A stretch of 64,000 nt of DNA, taken from the NCBI GenBank assembly GCA_030144725.1, contig JASKMD010000002.1:174001-238000 (forward strand). Direction: 5' to 3'. Source of the DNA: Haematococcus lacustris. Lineage: Eukaryota; Chlorophyta; Chlorophyceae; Chlamydomonadales; Haematococcaceae. This document shows, piece by piece, positions 23,901-33,377 of the stretch. Position numbers and translations under genes: made by a program. The notes under the pieces are model-generated. The model worked only from the letters and a program-made list of their open reading frames with translations. It did not search any database and was not told where the DNA came from. Position 1 is the stretch's first letter. Each line of letters starts with the position of its first letter.

Positions 23901-23960
23901 CGCCCTATCTGCAGCTGAGGTGCTTTTCCTTCTTTTCGCCTTGAACCCTCCACGATACAT
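8009..23960 (-). CDS. Strawberry notch / FORGETTER1-type helicase-like protein, about 39 exons
   Basis: Exon 1 (23960-23625) starts [12 protein letters not shown]; exon 2 is 23514-23428 (ends HPDPIVESQ), exon 3 is 23098-22960, exon 4 is 22822-22749. The helicase lobe 1 follows: Walker [12 protein letters not shown] in exon 4, [18 protein letters not shown] (about 22500), [12 protein letters not shown] (about 22230), and the DEAD-box variant [12 protein letters not shown] (about 21560). Further strawberry-notch blocks are [10 protein letters not shown] (18970), FIDLTDPKM (17950), [12 protein letters not shown] (13540), [20 protein letters not shown] (12900-12950) and [23 protein letters not shown] (12525-12600). 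The C-terminal domain runs through [39 protein letters not shown] to [16 protein letters not shown] and stop. Acidic Ser-rich insertions lie between the lobes (14.0-16.1 kb), and a SUMO-interaction-like [11 protein letters not shown] precedes the C-terminus. Spliced length is roughly 1,900 residues, longer than animal or plant homologues. In animals and plants the family acts in chromatin-linked transcription control. Most exon edges are approximate. Confidence 0.9.
8868..8957 (+). repeat. CAG/CTG trinucleotide array in a helicase-gene intron
   Basis: An imperfect CAG/CGG start leads into about 20 uninterrupted CAG units (CTG on the gene strand). It begins directly after a 5' splice site, following [11 protein letters not shown] in the coding strand, so the expandable repeat sits within a few bases of the donor. 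Confidence 0.9.
16340..17760 (+). mobile_element. hAT transposon, internally deleted, in a helicase-gene intron
   Basis: The ends are perfect 15-bp inverted repeats: CAGTG followed by ten T on the left, ten A followed by CACTG on the right. Both sides carry the same 8-bp duplication CTGTGTAC (16332-16339 and 17761-17768). CAGNG termini and 8-bp duplications are diagnostic of hAT. Subterminal GCGCTAT/GCTATGAAA motifs recur near both ends. At 1.4 kb it is much shorter than autonomous hATs. It inserted opposite to the host gene's direction, between exons near 17.9 kb and 16.1 kb. Confidence 0.95.
16526..17616 (+). CDS. Truncated hAT transposase (N-terminal piece plus dimerization domain)
   Basis: The ATG at 16526 opens [15 protein letters not shown]..., which runs to about 16840. 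A short middle exon lies near 16890-17030, and the last exon (about 17085-17616) ends RGRYRL then TGA. The C-terminus carries the hAT dimerization signature, [20 protein letters not shown]...[13 protein letters not shown]. The RNase-H-like catalytic core is absent, so the product should not transpose DNA by itself; it could bind full-length relatives. Exon borders inside are uncertain (donors near 16843 and 17031). Confidence 0.75.
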
Positions 23961-24695
23961 GATGGCTGCTGTCTGCTCAGCCTATGCCAATGTGTCTGCA
24001 TAGAAAGACACGGTTTTGTCAGGTGCGGTGAAAGCAGGACACACCCGCTTACACCCAATTCGCTGGCAGTACCTCCGGCAGAGAGCGCACGATGAAAAGG
24101 TCGCGTTGACCCAACCCAGAACTAGCAGTAGCCTTTTACTATGATGAGCTCGCAGCCTGTGTTTGACAACAACTCTTGCTTCATCTTCGTATAGCATGAG
24201 GGCTGTAGGCATCAGGAGTTGACCCTACTTACTTAGACTCCTATGCCAGCGTTAACCCAGTGGGCACATCGACGAGGAAATTGGACAACGCGGCGGACAC
24301 AGCACGCAAGTCACAGATCGAAATTTGCGCCGGTGGGGCGCGGGGGCAGCAAGTCGTGCTCAGTTGGCAGATGCACATGGCCCGGAAAGGCAAGACTGCA
24401 TCGTCCTTCTATCCGGGTGGTTTCCGGTTGGTTTCAACTTTTCTTGGACCTCATACAACCCTTCGACTCCGCCCGTATGGTGTGTGTGCCTCATTACTAG
24501 CTCAAGCTCCTACGGTTCATGCTTACACATAACTCCCTTGTGGGTAGGTTAATAGTAGTGGGATTGACGCGATGTAGCTGGCTGTCGCCGCCACTTGCAG
24601 TGCATTTCATTTGACCATCAGCGCAAGCCATTGGAGTCTTTGCTCGCGTACTGCCACATTTGCCCGCGAACAAATCACAGCGGCGAGACGGGTAT
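23961..24695. promoter_or_regulatory. Upstream region of the helicase gene; presumed promoter
   Basis: This segment lies between the helicase start codon and the TIR element. It is less GC-rich than the coding regions and has only short frames on both strands. Before the transposons arrived it joined directly to sequence at 33378 onward. A specific core promoter motif was not identified. Confidence 0.35.
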
Positions 24696-24702
24696 CCTTG
24701 AG
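24696..24702 (+). repeat. Left 7-bp target-site duplication of the TIR element
   Basis: CCTTGAG lies immediately outside the left inverted repeat and is repeated exactly at 33378-33384 outside the right one, in the same orientation. Confidence 0.85.
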
Positions 24703-25596
24703 CAATCAGGTCTCCCATGAGGACCTCCCCCTGTGGGGGGGAGGTCGCTCCCCCTCACAGGGGGACCTTCCAACCGCCCAACCGCATCCCGCCCGCTGTA
24801 CTGCGCCACCATCCTGGGCACCTTTGCGCACCTGAGCGCTCGCACCGCACGCGTGCTAGAAATGATTACACTGCTATTGCTAGGTTGTGCAGCGTGGGCC
24901 GCAGTGCTGGCAGCATCAATTGCCACCACGCTAGACGCGACAAGCCCAGCCACCACAGCAGAAACCTCAGCAGGAACAGCAGCTGGCGAGCAGCCCGTAA
25001 CCGCACACGGAGTGCAGAGCGTAAAGGGCGCAGAACCTGAGCCTGCAACCCCAGCACCTCGCACATCAAGCCTCGCACCCCGCACCTCGCATCTCGGTTC
25101 TCGCATGGCACCTCGCATGGCATACTCGGCTGGTGCTCTGCAGGACAATAGCGCAAGAGCCAGGAGATGCAGCCAAGGGAAGCAGCTAGGCAGCGCAGCA
25201 AGGAGCAGCAAAGAGCAGCAAGGAGCAGCGAGGAGCAGTTGGAAGCGGCATTAAAGAGCGGCAAGAATGAGCCGGCACCCTTCCCAACCCCTCCACCACC
25301 ACCCTCGCCCCACATCCACCCCAGTTTCCCCCGCACACACCCCACCCTGCAGATAGTGAGTGGCTCGCTTTTGCAGTTGTGTGGTTAAGTGTGCCTAGCC
25401 TGACCACATGCATGAACTTCCTTGCTGCAGGGTTTCATGGTCACAACCATCCCCTTTCCCACAACCACCACACTCACCTTCGCCCTCGCCCCCTTCTGTC
25501 ACAATGCAACACCCTCTACCTATCTTGCAGCCTGGAGCAAGCCCTCCCACCCTTCCCCCAAGCACCACCACCACCTCCCAAGCCCCTCCCCTCCCC
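24703..25596 (+). repeat. Left terminal inverted repeat (894 bp)
   Basis: The outermost 70 bp can form two consecutive hairpins, GACCTCCCCC-TGTG-GGGGGGAGGTC type and TCCCCC-TCACA-GGGGGA type. The arm ends within a CTCCC pentamer run that continues leftover to about 25623 on this side only. Confidence 0.9.
24862..25254 (+). CDS. Small ORF (130 codons) inside the TIR with a signal-like N-terminus
   Basis: The ATG at 24862 opens MITLLLLGCAAWAAVLAAS, a hydrophobic segment of signal-peptide or membrane-anchor type, followed by a Thr/Ala-rich tail and a Ser/Arg/Gln-rich C-terminus. The same frame is intact, with very few substitutions, in the inverted right arm (about 32826-33218, minus strand). 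I do not recognise the protein. Conservation of the frame may simply reflect recent duplication of the arm. Confidence 0.3.
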   Translation: MITLLLLGCAAWAAVLAASIATTLDATSPATTAETSAGTAAGEQPVTAHGVQSVKGAEPEPATPAPRTSSLAPRTSHLGSRMAPRMAYSAGALQDNSARARRCSQGKQLGSAARSSKEQQGAARSSWKRH

Positions 25597-25816
25597 TCCC
25601 CTCCCCTCCCCTCCCCTCCCCTCCAACAAGCAAGAAGGTCCCAAAGCCATCACAGCCACCATAGTCGTAGTGCAAGCCGCAAGCCGCAAGCCGCAAGCCG
25701 CAAGCAGTAGTGCAAGCCGCAAGCCGTGCAAGCCGTGCAAGCCGCAAGCCATAAGCCGCAAGCCGCATTTGCGGCGCCTCCAGCAGTTACCTGTGCTATT
25801 CAGCCCCGCGCCTGAC

Positions 25817-26058
25817 ATGGCCAAACCTACCCCCCTCAGCAACTCCTTCGCTGCCCTCGCCTCTTTCAGGCCTCGGTCTCACCCCCCCACAGAGCAGTCA
25901 GCGGCAACAGCAGCCCGGGGTGCCGACCACTTCACTCTGGAGGAGGCAGCTCGCATTGCTCTATCTGAGCAGCTCACAGAGCGTTTTCTCAACGAGCAGC
26001 GGGAGCAGCACCAGCGGCAGCAGCACCAGCAACAGCAGCAGCAGCAGCACCAACAGCA

Positions 26059-26089
<31 letters not shown>

Positions 26090-27730
26090 GAGCAGCAGCA
26101 ACAGCAGGAGCAGCAGCAGCCAACTGGGGCAGGGGCCTCACCAATAACTGAGGCCCGGCTCCAGGAGGTACTGGCGCGAACTCTGACACAGACTCTGACA
26201 CAGACGCTGCAGCAGACAGTCATGCCGCAGCTAACTGCCATCAACAAATCTATCGAGACAGTCAAGAGCGAGTTGCAGATTGTTCAATATGACGTAGCCA
26301 AACTGAGTGTGGCGCACATTGAGCTAGAGGGAGAAACGAGGGAGGTGCGGGCAGAGATGGCCTCAGTGGAGCAGCGCTGCAGCGTGCAGCTGGCAGCAAT
26401 GGCCTTCAACATCCAGCTAGCAACAGAGCAGCGCAGCAATGCGGGTGTGGTGGTCTTCTTTGCCCCCCGCCCTGATGAGGTAGCCATCAAGGCTCTGTGC
26501 ACCAGCGTCGGCGTCACTGATGCCCGGGTGATGCACTCTAGCCCGACTATCGCTAAGGTCAGTGTCGGCTCCCATGCCTCAGCCCTCAGCGTTCTGGCTG
26601 CTGCCCAGCAGGCCGCACTCCCAGCAGACCTGGGGAAGGGTCCGCTACAGCGGGTCGTGTGGCCAGCTCGCCGTCAGCTGCAGGCAGTTGTAGATAAGAG
26701 CAGTGTGCGATCCCCTGTACATGGCATGCGCTTTGAGTGCAACAAATCACGCACAGCCATCATCACCACCTGGAAGGGGAAGCAGATTACCTACCCCCTG
26801 TATGTCCACCTCAGCAACCTCAGCAAGCCAGACCTGAAGAGCATGGATGAGTGCAGCATCGAGGCAGCCTGTGAGTATGCGGCTGCGGACCAGCCTGCAG
26901 CTTTTCTCCTACCAAGGTCCCTCGCCACCCATCAACAGCAGCAGCAGCATCAACAGCAGCAGCAGGGTGCGACAGCGGCTGCCGCAGCAATGGAAGAGGA
27001 CAACCAGCCTGCAGATCCTAACCCTCCCCCGCCCCCCCCTAATCAGGCGCAGCGCAGGGCAGCAGCAGCAGCAGCAGCAGCAGCAGGGGGTCCTGACCGG
27101 GCACCAGCCGGCAAGGCTGCAGGGAAGACAGCTGTGCCGGGCAGCCGCCCCGCCTCGCCTAACCAGGTGCAGCGCAATGCAGCAGCAGCAGCAGGGGGTC
27201 CTAATCGGGCACCAGCCGGCAAGGCTGCAGGGAAGACAGCTGTGCCGGGCAGCCGCCCCGCCTCGCCTAACCAGGTGCAGCGCAATGCAGCAACAGCAAC
27301 AGCAGCAACAGCAGGGGGATCGAACCAGGCACCAGCTGGCAAGGCTGCAGGGAAGACAGCTGCGCCGGGCAGCCGCCCCGCCTCGCCTAACCAGGTGCAG
27401 CGCAATGCAGCAGCTGCAGCAGCAGCAGCAGGCCCCAGCCAGACAACAACCAAGACTGTGGCACCAGGTCGCCCCACCCTGCCCAACCAGACACAGCGCA
27501 ATGCAGCAGCAACAGCAGCAGCCCTCAGCCATCTGCCCCCCCCCCCGCCCTTCCCCCAAGGGGGGGGCGGCCACTCGGCCCCTGGCTCACCAACCAAGAG
27601 CCGCCCACTCTCTCCCCCTTTGGGGAATCACCGCACAAGACATCAAGCGGGGTTGGGTGCGTCTGGGGAGACTCCTACGGGTAAGCTCAGGGCGGTGGGG
27701 GCTCAGGGCGTGGGAGAGGGTCGGGGCTAG
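25817..27730 (+). CDS. LINE ORF1 (gag-like, coiled-coil nucleic-acid-binding protein)
   Basis: I start it at ATG 25817 (MAKPTPLSNSFAALASF), giving 637 codons to TAG at 27728; the frame is open further upstream to 25379, with another ATG at 25412. Near the N-terminus lie a helical segment and a long Gln tract (about 26000-26120, CAG repeats). A coiled-coil region follows (LQEVLARTLTQTL through VRAEMASVEQR). The middle (about 26430-26860) looks like a compact globular, possibly RRM-like, domain. The C-terminal third has Ala/Gln runs and about three 34-38-residue repeats containing RAPAGKAAGKTA and PASPNQVQRNA, separated by poly-Ala, which would be basic and disordered. LINE ORF1 products package the element's RNA. 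Confidence 0.75.
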
Positions 27731-30700
27731 GGACTCGCCCCCCGAGAGCTCAGGTTAGCGGTCCACAATGTGAATGGCCTTAAGCATGACACTACCTCAG
27801 TCAAGTTCACAGCCATTAGGAGGCTGGTGGCCGAGCATGATGTCATCGCTCTGTGCGAGACACGCAGCAATAGGATAGCGGAGTTCATGCAGCATGCGCC
27901 CACCCATAGTGCCTTTCACACATCTGTTTCACGCCAGGGGGTGCCGGGTCAGGGGGTGGCCCTTCTGCTGCGCAAGGAGCTAGCCAGGCACGCCAGGCTC
28001 TGGCGCACCAGCAGTGCCATGCAACTGCTTTGGGTCAGGCTGGCAGGGTGTGTGTGTGGGCTTGAGGGTGATGTGTTGCTGGGTGTGGGCTACATACCCC
28101 CCGCCCACAATGTCCCCGAGCACTTCAACCACTTGCTGCTAGAGCTCCAGGAGGCTACATCACACACACCACATGTCCTCCTGATGGGTGACCTGAACTC
28201 TCACTTAGGCAAGCTTAGCGAGTTAGGTGACCTCCATGGCTGGTTTATGCAGCATCCGGAGCTTTGCGTGCCTAGGATTGGCCCGGCCAAGTCTAACCAA
28301 GCGGGCAGGGAGTTGATTGACGTGCTATCAGCTACAGGCCTTGTTGCCACCACCGGGAGGGGACATGGGGACATGGGACAGCGCACCTGCAGAGCTAGCA
28401 CTCGCACGGAGCACATCATCATGAGTGAGTCTGTGTACTCTTTGAGCCACACTTCTTCCTTCCCGGACGCTTGCCATGAGTTTGACCACTCCCCCATTAC
28501 CCTGTCTCTCAAGGCACCAGCACAAGCCACTACACCCATCCACACCTGCAATGATGACTGCCACACTGGCCCACAGTTCCAATGGAAGCCAGATCATGCT
28601 GCTCGGTATGTGGGTGCCCTTATCGACTTGGAAGAGGAGGTCATGGCTGTCAAGCAGGCTGTTGAGCAGGGCACACACCCTGACTCCATCAACCGCTTTG
28701 TGCATGACATCATATCACGGGCTGCGGGCAGTGCGGGGATGCTTAAGGCAAGGCTCTGCCCACTAGCACGTGTTGACAAGCACACCACAGTTAAGCCTGC
28801 CTGGTTTGACCGGTCATGCAAGGAGGCTAAAGCCGCACTCTGGCAGGCTCTGCGTAGCGGGGAGGCCTTGCACCTTTACAGGGCTAGAAAGCAGGCCTAT
28901 AGGAGGCTGGTTGCTAGAGCTAAGTCTGCGTGGTCCAAGCATAGAGCTGCCAAGCTTCTAGACATGCTCAAGCACAACCCTGGGGATGCACTCAAGATGC
29001 TCCGAGTCAAGCACGCACGCCAGCAGTCCATGGTTCCCATCGACAAGTGGCATCAGCATCTGCAGGCCTATTTCACAACCACTAATACGACACATGACGC
29101 ACCCGATGTGATCCCTGAGCCAGCTAGGACCAGGCAAGCTGTGCCTGCCCATTTGCAAGCCGTCCCTCTTGGGAGAGGCAGACTTCACTCTGTCCCTGCC
29201 CCTGCCCCTGTCACAACACATCCACCTGCCTATGAGCTGCCCCATCTTGACAACATCACATCTATTGTTCAAGCACAACTACGTGATCTCAACAACGACA
29301 CAGCACCTGGTCTGGATGGGCTCCCAGCCCCCTTTATCAAGCACGCCCGCACAGTTGAGGAGGGTGTTACCACATACTTGTTGCTCCCTCTGCTTGCCAC
29401 ATGGTTTCACAGCATGATGCGCACCGGGATTATTCCAGCGGCTTGGAAGGTAGCTAGAATCAGCCCCCTCTTCAAGGACACAGACCCCACAGACCCCAAC
29501 AAGTACAGAATGCTTGCTGTGAGTAGTGTGTTGTACCGCCTGTATGCTAACGTCTTGCGGCACGTGCTGACTGCCTGGTGCATGACACACAAAGTGCTGC
29601 CAGCTGAGCAGTTTGGGTTCATCCCGGGACGCAGCACCATGCAACCCATGTTCATTCTGCGCCATCTTGTCCACGCTCAAAAGGCTAGCGCAGATGCCAA
29701 GCACCGCAAGCTTTTCACTGCCTTCATTGACTTCAAACAGGCCTATGACCACATACCTCGACAACAATTGTGGGAGCACTTGCGGGTTGGGATCAAGCTG
29801 CCACAGCCCTTGCTTGCCTGCCTGGAGGGTCTGTATAGGGATGACAACTATGTGCTGATAGATGGCCCCCACCGCACCCCCCCTGTGACTCCTGACCAAG
29901 GTGTCAAGCAAGGCTGCCCCATCAGCCCACTCCTGTTTGCTCTCTATGTTCACGACATTAGTAAGGAGTTCCTAGGCCCTGTTGATGCTGTGAGGGTGCA
30001 AGGCACACCTGTTACCCACTTCATGTATGCTGATGACCTGACCCTGGTGAGCACCTCGCCCCACGGGCTGCAGCGGCTGGTCTGCCAGCTACAAGGCTTT
30101 GCAGACAGGAAACACCTTACAGTCAATGTGGGCAAGTCAAAGGTGATGGTTTTCAATGGCAACTCACAAACTGCAGCACCTTGCATTGGGTACAAGCATG
30201 AGATCCTGCCTGTGGTGAGAGAGTTCAAGTACTTAGGCATGCATTTTAATCCCAGCGCCACCCCTGCTTTTGCTGCCACTCATATGAGGGCTGGCATGTT
30301 CCTCGCCATGCGCCAAGCATGCAACCGTGCTAGAGAGTATGGGGTGCTGCATGATCCTTTTGCCCTGTGTCACCTCATCAGAGCGTTCGTGCTCCCCTTA
30401 GGGCTGTATGGCAGCCAGGTTTGGGGCTCTGCTTTCCTTGGGCATGGTGTGCAACTCTCTAACCCAGTGCAAACACGCATGCTCAGCTTTCTCAGGTTTG
30501 CTGCCAGGGTTCGTAGCTCAGTGTCAGGGCTGATGGTGCTGCATGAGTTGGGGCAGCTGCCCCTCCAGCTTTACTGGTTTAGGGCTGCATGCAAGTTCTG
30601 GAACACTGCCAAACTATCCCACAGTGACCTGTTAATGAGGGTCATTAAGGCAGATGTGGAATTAGGGAGGAGTTGCCAGGCCAGCTGGAGTGCTCAGTTC

Positions 30701-31279
30701 CAGCTGGCCGCCAGAGAGCTGATGGGGGATGAGTTTACCCTGAGCCCGGACATGGTCCTAGGCACCAAGGCTATGGAAGTCAAGTGGCTCGAGAGGTGGG
30801 GGAGGCGTTGGGTTGGGTTTGAGGGAGACCCTAGACTGCCTGAGACGGTGCATCGGGAGAGATGCTCGTATGCTGCATGGTTCAAGCATGGGGACGGCAT
30901 TGGCATCAATCACATGGCACCACACCTACTGAACAGACAGCTCTCTACAGAAGTTCGCACGAGCTTGACTAGGTTCAGGTTAGGCAACAGCGGTCTGGGG
31001 GTGGAGAAGGCTCGGTTTGAGGGGGTAACTTTCATTGATCGCACATGCACCAGATGCACAGAGGGGGTAGTGGATGACGCCATGCATTTCATCTTTGAGT
31101 GCACTGCCACGAGTTCCATCAGGGAGCAGCCGGAGTTTGCCATGACTTTACAGAACAATAATGAGAACTTGCATGACTTCATGTTGAGCCCATGTGCACC
31201 TTTGTTTGTGCACCTTGCTATGAAATGCGTTACAGAAAGTCCCGAACCCCTAGAGGGGGAGGGCGGCCTAGCAGCCTAA
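27731..31279 (+). CDS. LINE ORF2: APE endonuclease, reverse transcriptase, C-terminal zinc knuckle
   Basis: The frame is the same as ORF1 and follows its TAG without another stop. The endonuclease opens with LAVHNVNGL (Asn motif, about 27755-27780), then ALCETRS (catalytic Glu), LLMGDLNSH, and ends FDHSPITLSL (SDH-like). The RT has APGLDGLPA, FIDFKQAYDHI, GVKQGCPISPLLFALY and the catalytic FMYADDL (about 30025). The C-terminus has a C-x2-C-x9-H-x4-C knuckle (CTRC...H...C, near 31050-31100). No RNase H was seen. The first ATG is at 27887, beyond the Asn and Glu motifs, so translation starting there would lose the active endonuclease. The frame is intact, suggesting recent activity. Confidence 0.9.
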   Translation, partial: GLAPRELRLAVHNVNGLKHDTTSVKFTAIRRLVAEHDVIALCETRSNRIAEFMQHAPTHSAFHTSVSRQGVPGQGVALLLRKELARHARLWRTSSAMQLLWVRLAGCVCGLEGDVLLGVGYIPPAHNVPEHFNHLLLELQEATSHTPHVLLMGDLNSHLGKLSELGDLHGWFMQHPELCVPRIGPAKSNQAGRELIDVLSATGLVATTGRGHGDMGQRTCRASTRTEHIIMSESVYSLSHTSSFPDACHEFDHSPITLSLKAPAQATTPIHTCNDDCHTGPQFQWKPDHAARYVGALIDLEEEVMAVKQAVEQGTHPDSINRFVHDIISRAAGSAGMLKARLCPLARVDKHTTVKPAWFDRSCKEAKAALWQALRSGEALHLYRARKQAYRRLVARAKSAWSKHRAAKLLDMLKHNPGDALKMLRVKHARQQSMVPIDKWHQHLQAYFTTTNTTHDAPDVIPEPARTRQAVPAHLQAVPLGRGRLHSVPAPAPVTTHPPAYELPHLDNITSIVQAQLRDLNNDTAPGLDGLPAPFIKHARTVEEGVTTYLLLPLLATWFHSMMRTGIIPAAWKVARISPLFKDTDPTDPNKYRMLAVSSVLYRLYANVLRHVLTAWCMTHKVLPAEQFGFIPGRSTMQPMFILRHLVHAQKASADAKHRKLFTAFIDFKQAYDHIPRQQLWEHLRVGIKLPQPLLACLEGLYRDDNYVLIDGPHRTPPVTPDQGVKQGCPISPLLFALYVHDISKEFLGPVDAVRVQGTPVTHFMYADDLTLVSTSPHGLQRLVCQLQGFADRKHLTVNVGKSKVMVFNGNSQTAAPCIGYKHEILPVVREFKYLGMHFNPSATPAFAATHMRAGMFLAMRQACNRAREYGVLHDPFALCHLIRAFVLPLGLYGSQVWGSAFLGHGVQLSNPVQTRMLSFLRFAARVRSSVSGLMVLHELGQLPLQLYWFRAACKFWNTAKLSHSDLLMRVIKADVELGRSCQASWSAQFQLAARELMGDEFTLSPDMVLGTKAMEVKWLERWGRRWVGFEGDPRLPETVHRERCSYAAWFKHGDGIGINHMAPHLLNRQLSTEVRTSLTRFRLGNSGLGVEKARFEGVTFIDRTCTRCTEGVVDDAMHFIFECTATSSIREQPEFAMTLQNNNENLHDFMLSPCAPLFVHLAMKCVTESPEPLEGEGGLAA

Positions 31280-31287
31280 CGGCTGAC

Positions 31288-31306
31288 GGCTTAAGCGGTG
31301 TAAGCC
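31288..31306 (+). other. LINE 3' UTR hairpin, probable RT recognition structure
   Basis: GGCTTA, a 7-base loop AGCGGTG, and TAAGCC form a 6-bp stem nine bases after the ORF2 stop. The identical hairpin is present in the truncated copy at 7297-7315. A conserved 3' stem-loop next to a short tail is a known RT recognition feature in some LINEs; the role here is inferred. Confidence 0.6.
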
Positions 31307-31327
31307 ACATCATCACATCACATCATG

Positions 31328-32483
31328 GACTATAACCTGCTGCTTATCCACCGCAACACATGCACTGCAGCCTGTTGCTGCTGCTCATGCACTGCAGCCT
31401 GGGCGGTGGCTGTGTTGTGGCGGGGTACGGGTTAACAAACAACACCAATCGGCACAACCACCACCATTACCACCAACAACAACAACGAGACCACCCCACC
31501 CCACCCCACCCCCACCACTAAGCCATGTCGCATATAAAGTACTGACCGGCAACCCCCCACAAGCTTGGCTTGGCTCTCCTACTGCTGTCCCCTTGGGGGA
31601 GGGATGGGCTGGTCAGTGTGGTGTGTGGGCATGACATGGCTAGAGTGGGCTGGCTGGCCGCTACTACTAGCGCCCGCTCCATGCTACCCGCCCAATGGCT
31701 GGCCTTCAGGGAGGGGGGGCTCTGCCACTCTTGGGTGTCTGTCCTGGCTGCCGCTCCATGCTGCCTGCTCTAGGCTGCCCGCTCAAGGCTGCCCACTCTA
31801 GGCTGTTACGCCAAGGGCTGTTGGGTAGGGTAGGGAGGGGACAATGGCGTGTGTCGAAGTGGCGGTGGTGAAAAGGGGGAGGGAAGGGGGGAGGGGGCAA
31901 GGGGCCCATAAGACCTGCAGGAACAGGCTGCTCCAAGCCGTTATCGATGGCTTGGGAGGTGGTGGTGGCAGGACATGCATGACCATGCATGATGTTGGCT
32001 GCTGCTCTACACCGCTGCCGCCTTGCTTGCAACCACCAAGCCATGGCAGGACATGCATGACCAGAGTTTGGCTGGCTGGGCTGACACCCTAACAGCATGT
32101 GCACTCACCTGAAGTCCTGGCTGTCGCTCCAAGCGCCTCCTAGCTGCTGCTCTTAGCTGCATGTTTGACCACTACAGTCCTGCACTCTCACTGCTGTTGT
32201 TGACGTGCATGTCATCCAAGCCATCAAGACACGTGCAAATCTGCCAGACCATGTCCCACTGGCAGCAGCAACAGCAGCACTAGCAATCGCAAAGGCACCA
32301 GCAGCAACAGCATTGACATTGTGGTGTGTGGGCATGGCATCGCTGGAGTTGGGGAGCTGGAGCTGGGTTGGCTGGAGTGGAGTGGAGTGGAGTGGAGTGG
32401 AGTGGAGTGGAGTGGAGTGGAGTGGAGTGGAGTAGAGTGGAGTGGAGTGGAGTGGAGTGGAGTGGAGGGGGACGGGAGGGTCT
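31328..32483. other. Gene-less right part of the TIR element
   Basis: No supported coding region lies between the LINE tail and the right arm. It contains CCACC/CCAAC-rich runs (31480-31520), two GGACATGCATGACCA motifs (31970-32065), and an AGTGG pentamer array at 32379-32466 abutting the right TIR. Confidence 0.5.
32379..32466 (+). repeat. (AGTGG)n pentanucleotide array
   Basis: About 17 AGTGG units with a single substituted unit lie next to the inner end of the right TIR. The inner end of the left TIR is also pentameric (CTCCC), so both arms end in related purine/pyrimidine pentamers. Confidence 0.9.
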
Positions 32484-33377
32484 GGGGAGGGGAGGGGCTT
32501 GGGAGGTGGTGGTGGTGCTTGGGGGAAGGGTGGGAGGGCTTGCTCCAGGCTGCAAGATAGGTAGAGGGTGTTGCATTGTGACAGAAGGGGGCGAGGGCGA
32601 AGGTGAGTGTGGTGGTTGTGGGAAAGGGGATGGTTGTGACCATGAAACCCTGCAGCAAGGAAGTTCATGCATGTGGTCAGGCTAGGCACACTTAACCACA
32701 CAACTGCAAAAGCGAGCCACTCACTATCTGCAGGGTGGGGTGTGTGCGGGGGAAACTGGGGTGGATGTGGGGCGAGGGTGGTGGTGGAGGGGTTGGGAAG
32801 GGTGCCGGCTCATTCTTGCCGCTCTTTAATGCCGCTTCCAACTGCTCCTCGCTGCTCCTTGCTGCTCTTTGCTGCTCCTTGCTGCGCTGCCTAGCTGCTT
32901 CCCTTGGCTGCATCTCCTGGCTCTTGCGCTACTGTCCTGCAGAGCACCAGCCGAGTATGCCATGCGAGGTGCCATGCGAGAACCGAGATGCGAGGTGCGG
33001 GGTGCGAGGCTTGATGTGCGAGGTGCTGGGGTTGCAGGCTCAGGTTCTGCGCCCTTTACGCTCTGCACTCCGTGTGCGGTTACGGGCTGCTCGCCAGCTG
33101 CTGTTCCTGCTGAGGTTTCTGCTGTGGTGGCTGGGCTTGTCGCAACTAGCGTGGTGGCAATTGATGCTGCCAGCACTGCGGCCCACGCTGCACAACCTAG
33201 CAATAGCAGTGTAATCATTTCTAGCACGCGTGCGGTGCGAGCTCACAGGTGCGCAAAGGTGCCTAGGAAGGTGGCGCCGTACAGCGGGCGGGATGCGGTT
33301 GGGCGGTTGGAAGGTCCCCCTGTGAGGGGGAGCGACCTCCCCCCCACAGGGGGAGGTCCTCATGGGAGACCTGATTG
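32484..33377 (-). repeat. Right terminal inverted repeat (894 bp)
   Basis: This is the reverse complement of 24703-25596. Differences noted include substitutions near the positions matching 24810-24840, 24930-24936 and 25146. It retains the small ORF of the left arm. Confidence 0.9.

Larger units (their letters stand above)
25597..31327 (+). mobile_element. Full-length non-LTR retrotransposon (LINE, ORF1-ORF2, APE-type)
   Basis: The order is a short 5' region with a GCAAGCC heptamer repeat (about 25673-25770), ORF1, ORF2 and a 3' UTR of about 30 bp. The 3' UTR contains a GGCTTA/TAAGCC hairpin and ends in a CATCA tail (about 31307-31327). The 3' boundary is supported by the truncated copy at 7258-7328. 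The exact 5' boundary is unknown; it lies between the end of the left TIR and the ORF1 start. I did not find an internal target duplication for the LINE alone. Confidence 0.8.
24703..33377. mobile_element. 8,675-bp foldback-like element with 894-bp terminal inverted repeats, carrying a LINE
   Basis: The unit begins CAATCAGG and ends CCTGATTG. Its outer 894 bp on each side are inverted copies with no net length difference; I noted eight mismatches by eye, about 99 percent identity. The 7-bp duplication CCTTGAG flanks it exactly, so it moved as one unit. Between the arms lie a complete non-LTR retrotransposon (about 25.6-31.3 kb) and a gene-less 1.1 kb segment. No DDE or other DNA-transposase frame is visible, so it is presumably non-autonomous, like foldback or long-TIR elements mobilised in trans. 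The superfamily is unknown. The LINE may be a later insertion, but it occupies nearly all the interior. Confidence 0.85.

Noticed and set aside
26847..27758. Alternative-frame ORF of 303 codons overlapping LINE ORF1
   Set aside because: It arises from CAG-rich and repeated sequence; the ORF1 frame carries the coiled coil and continues toward ORF2.
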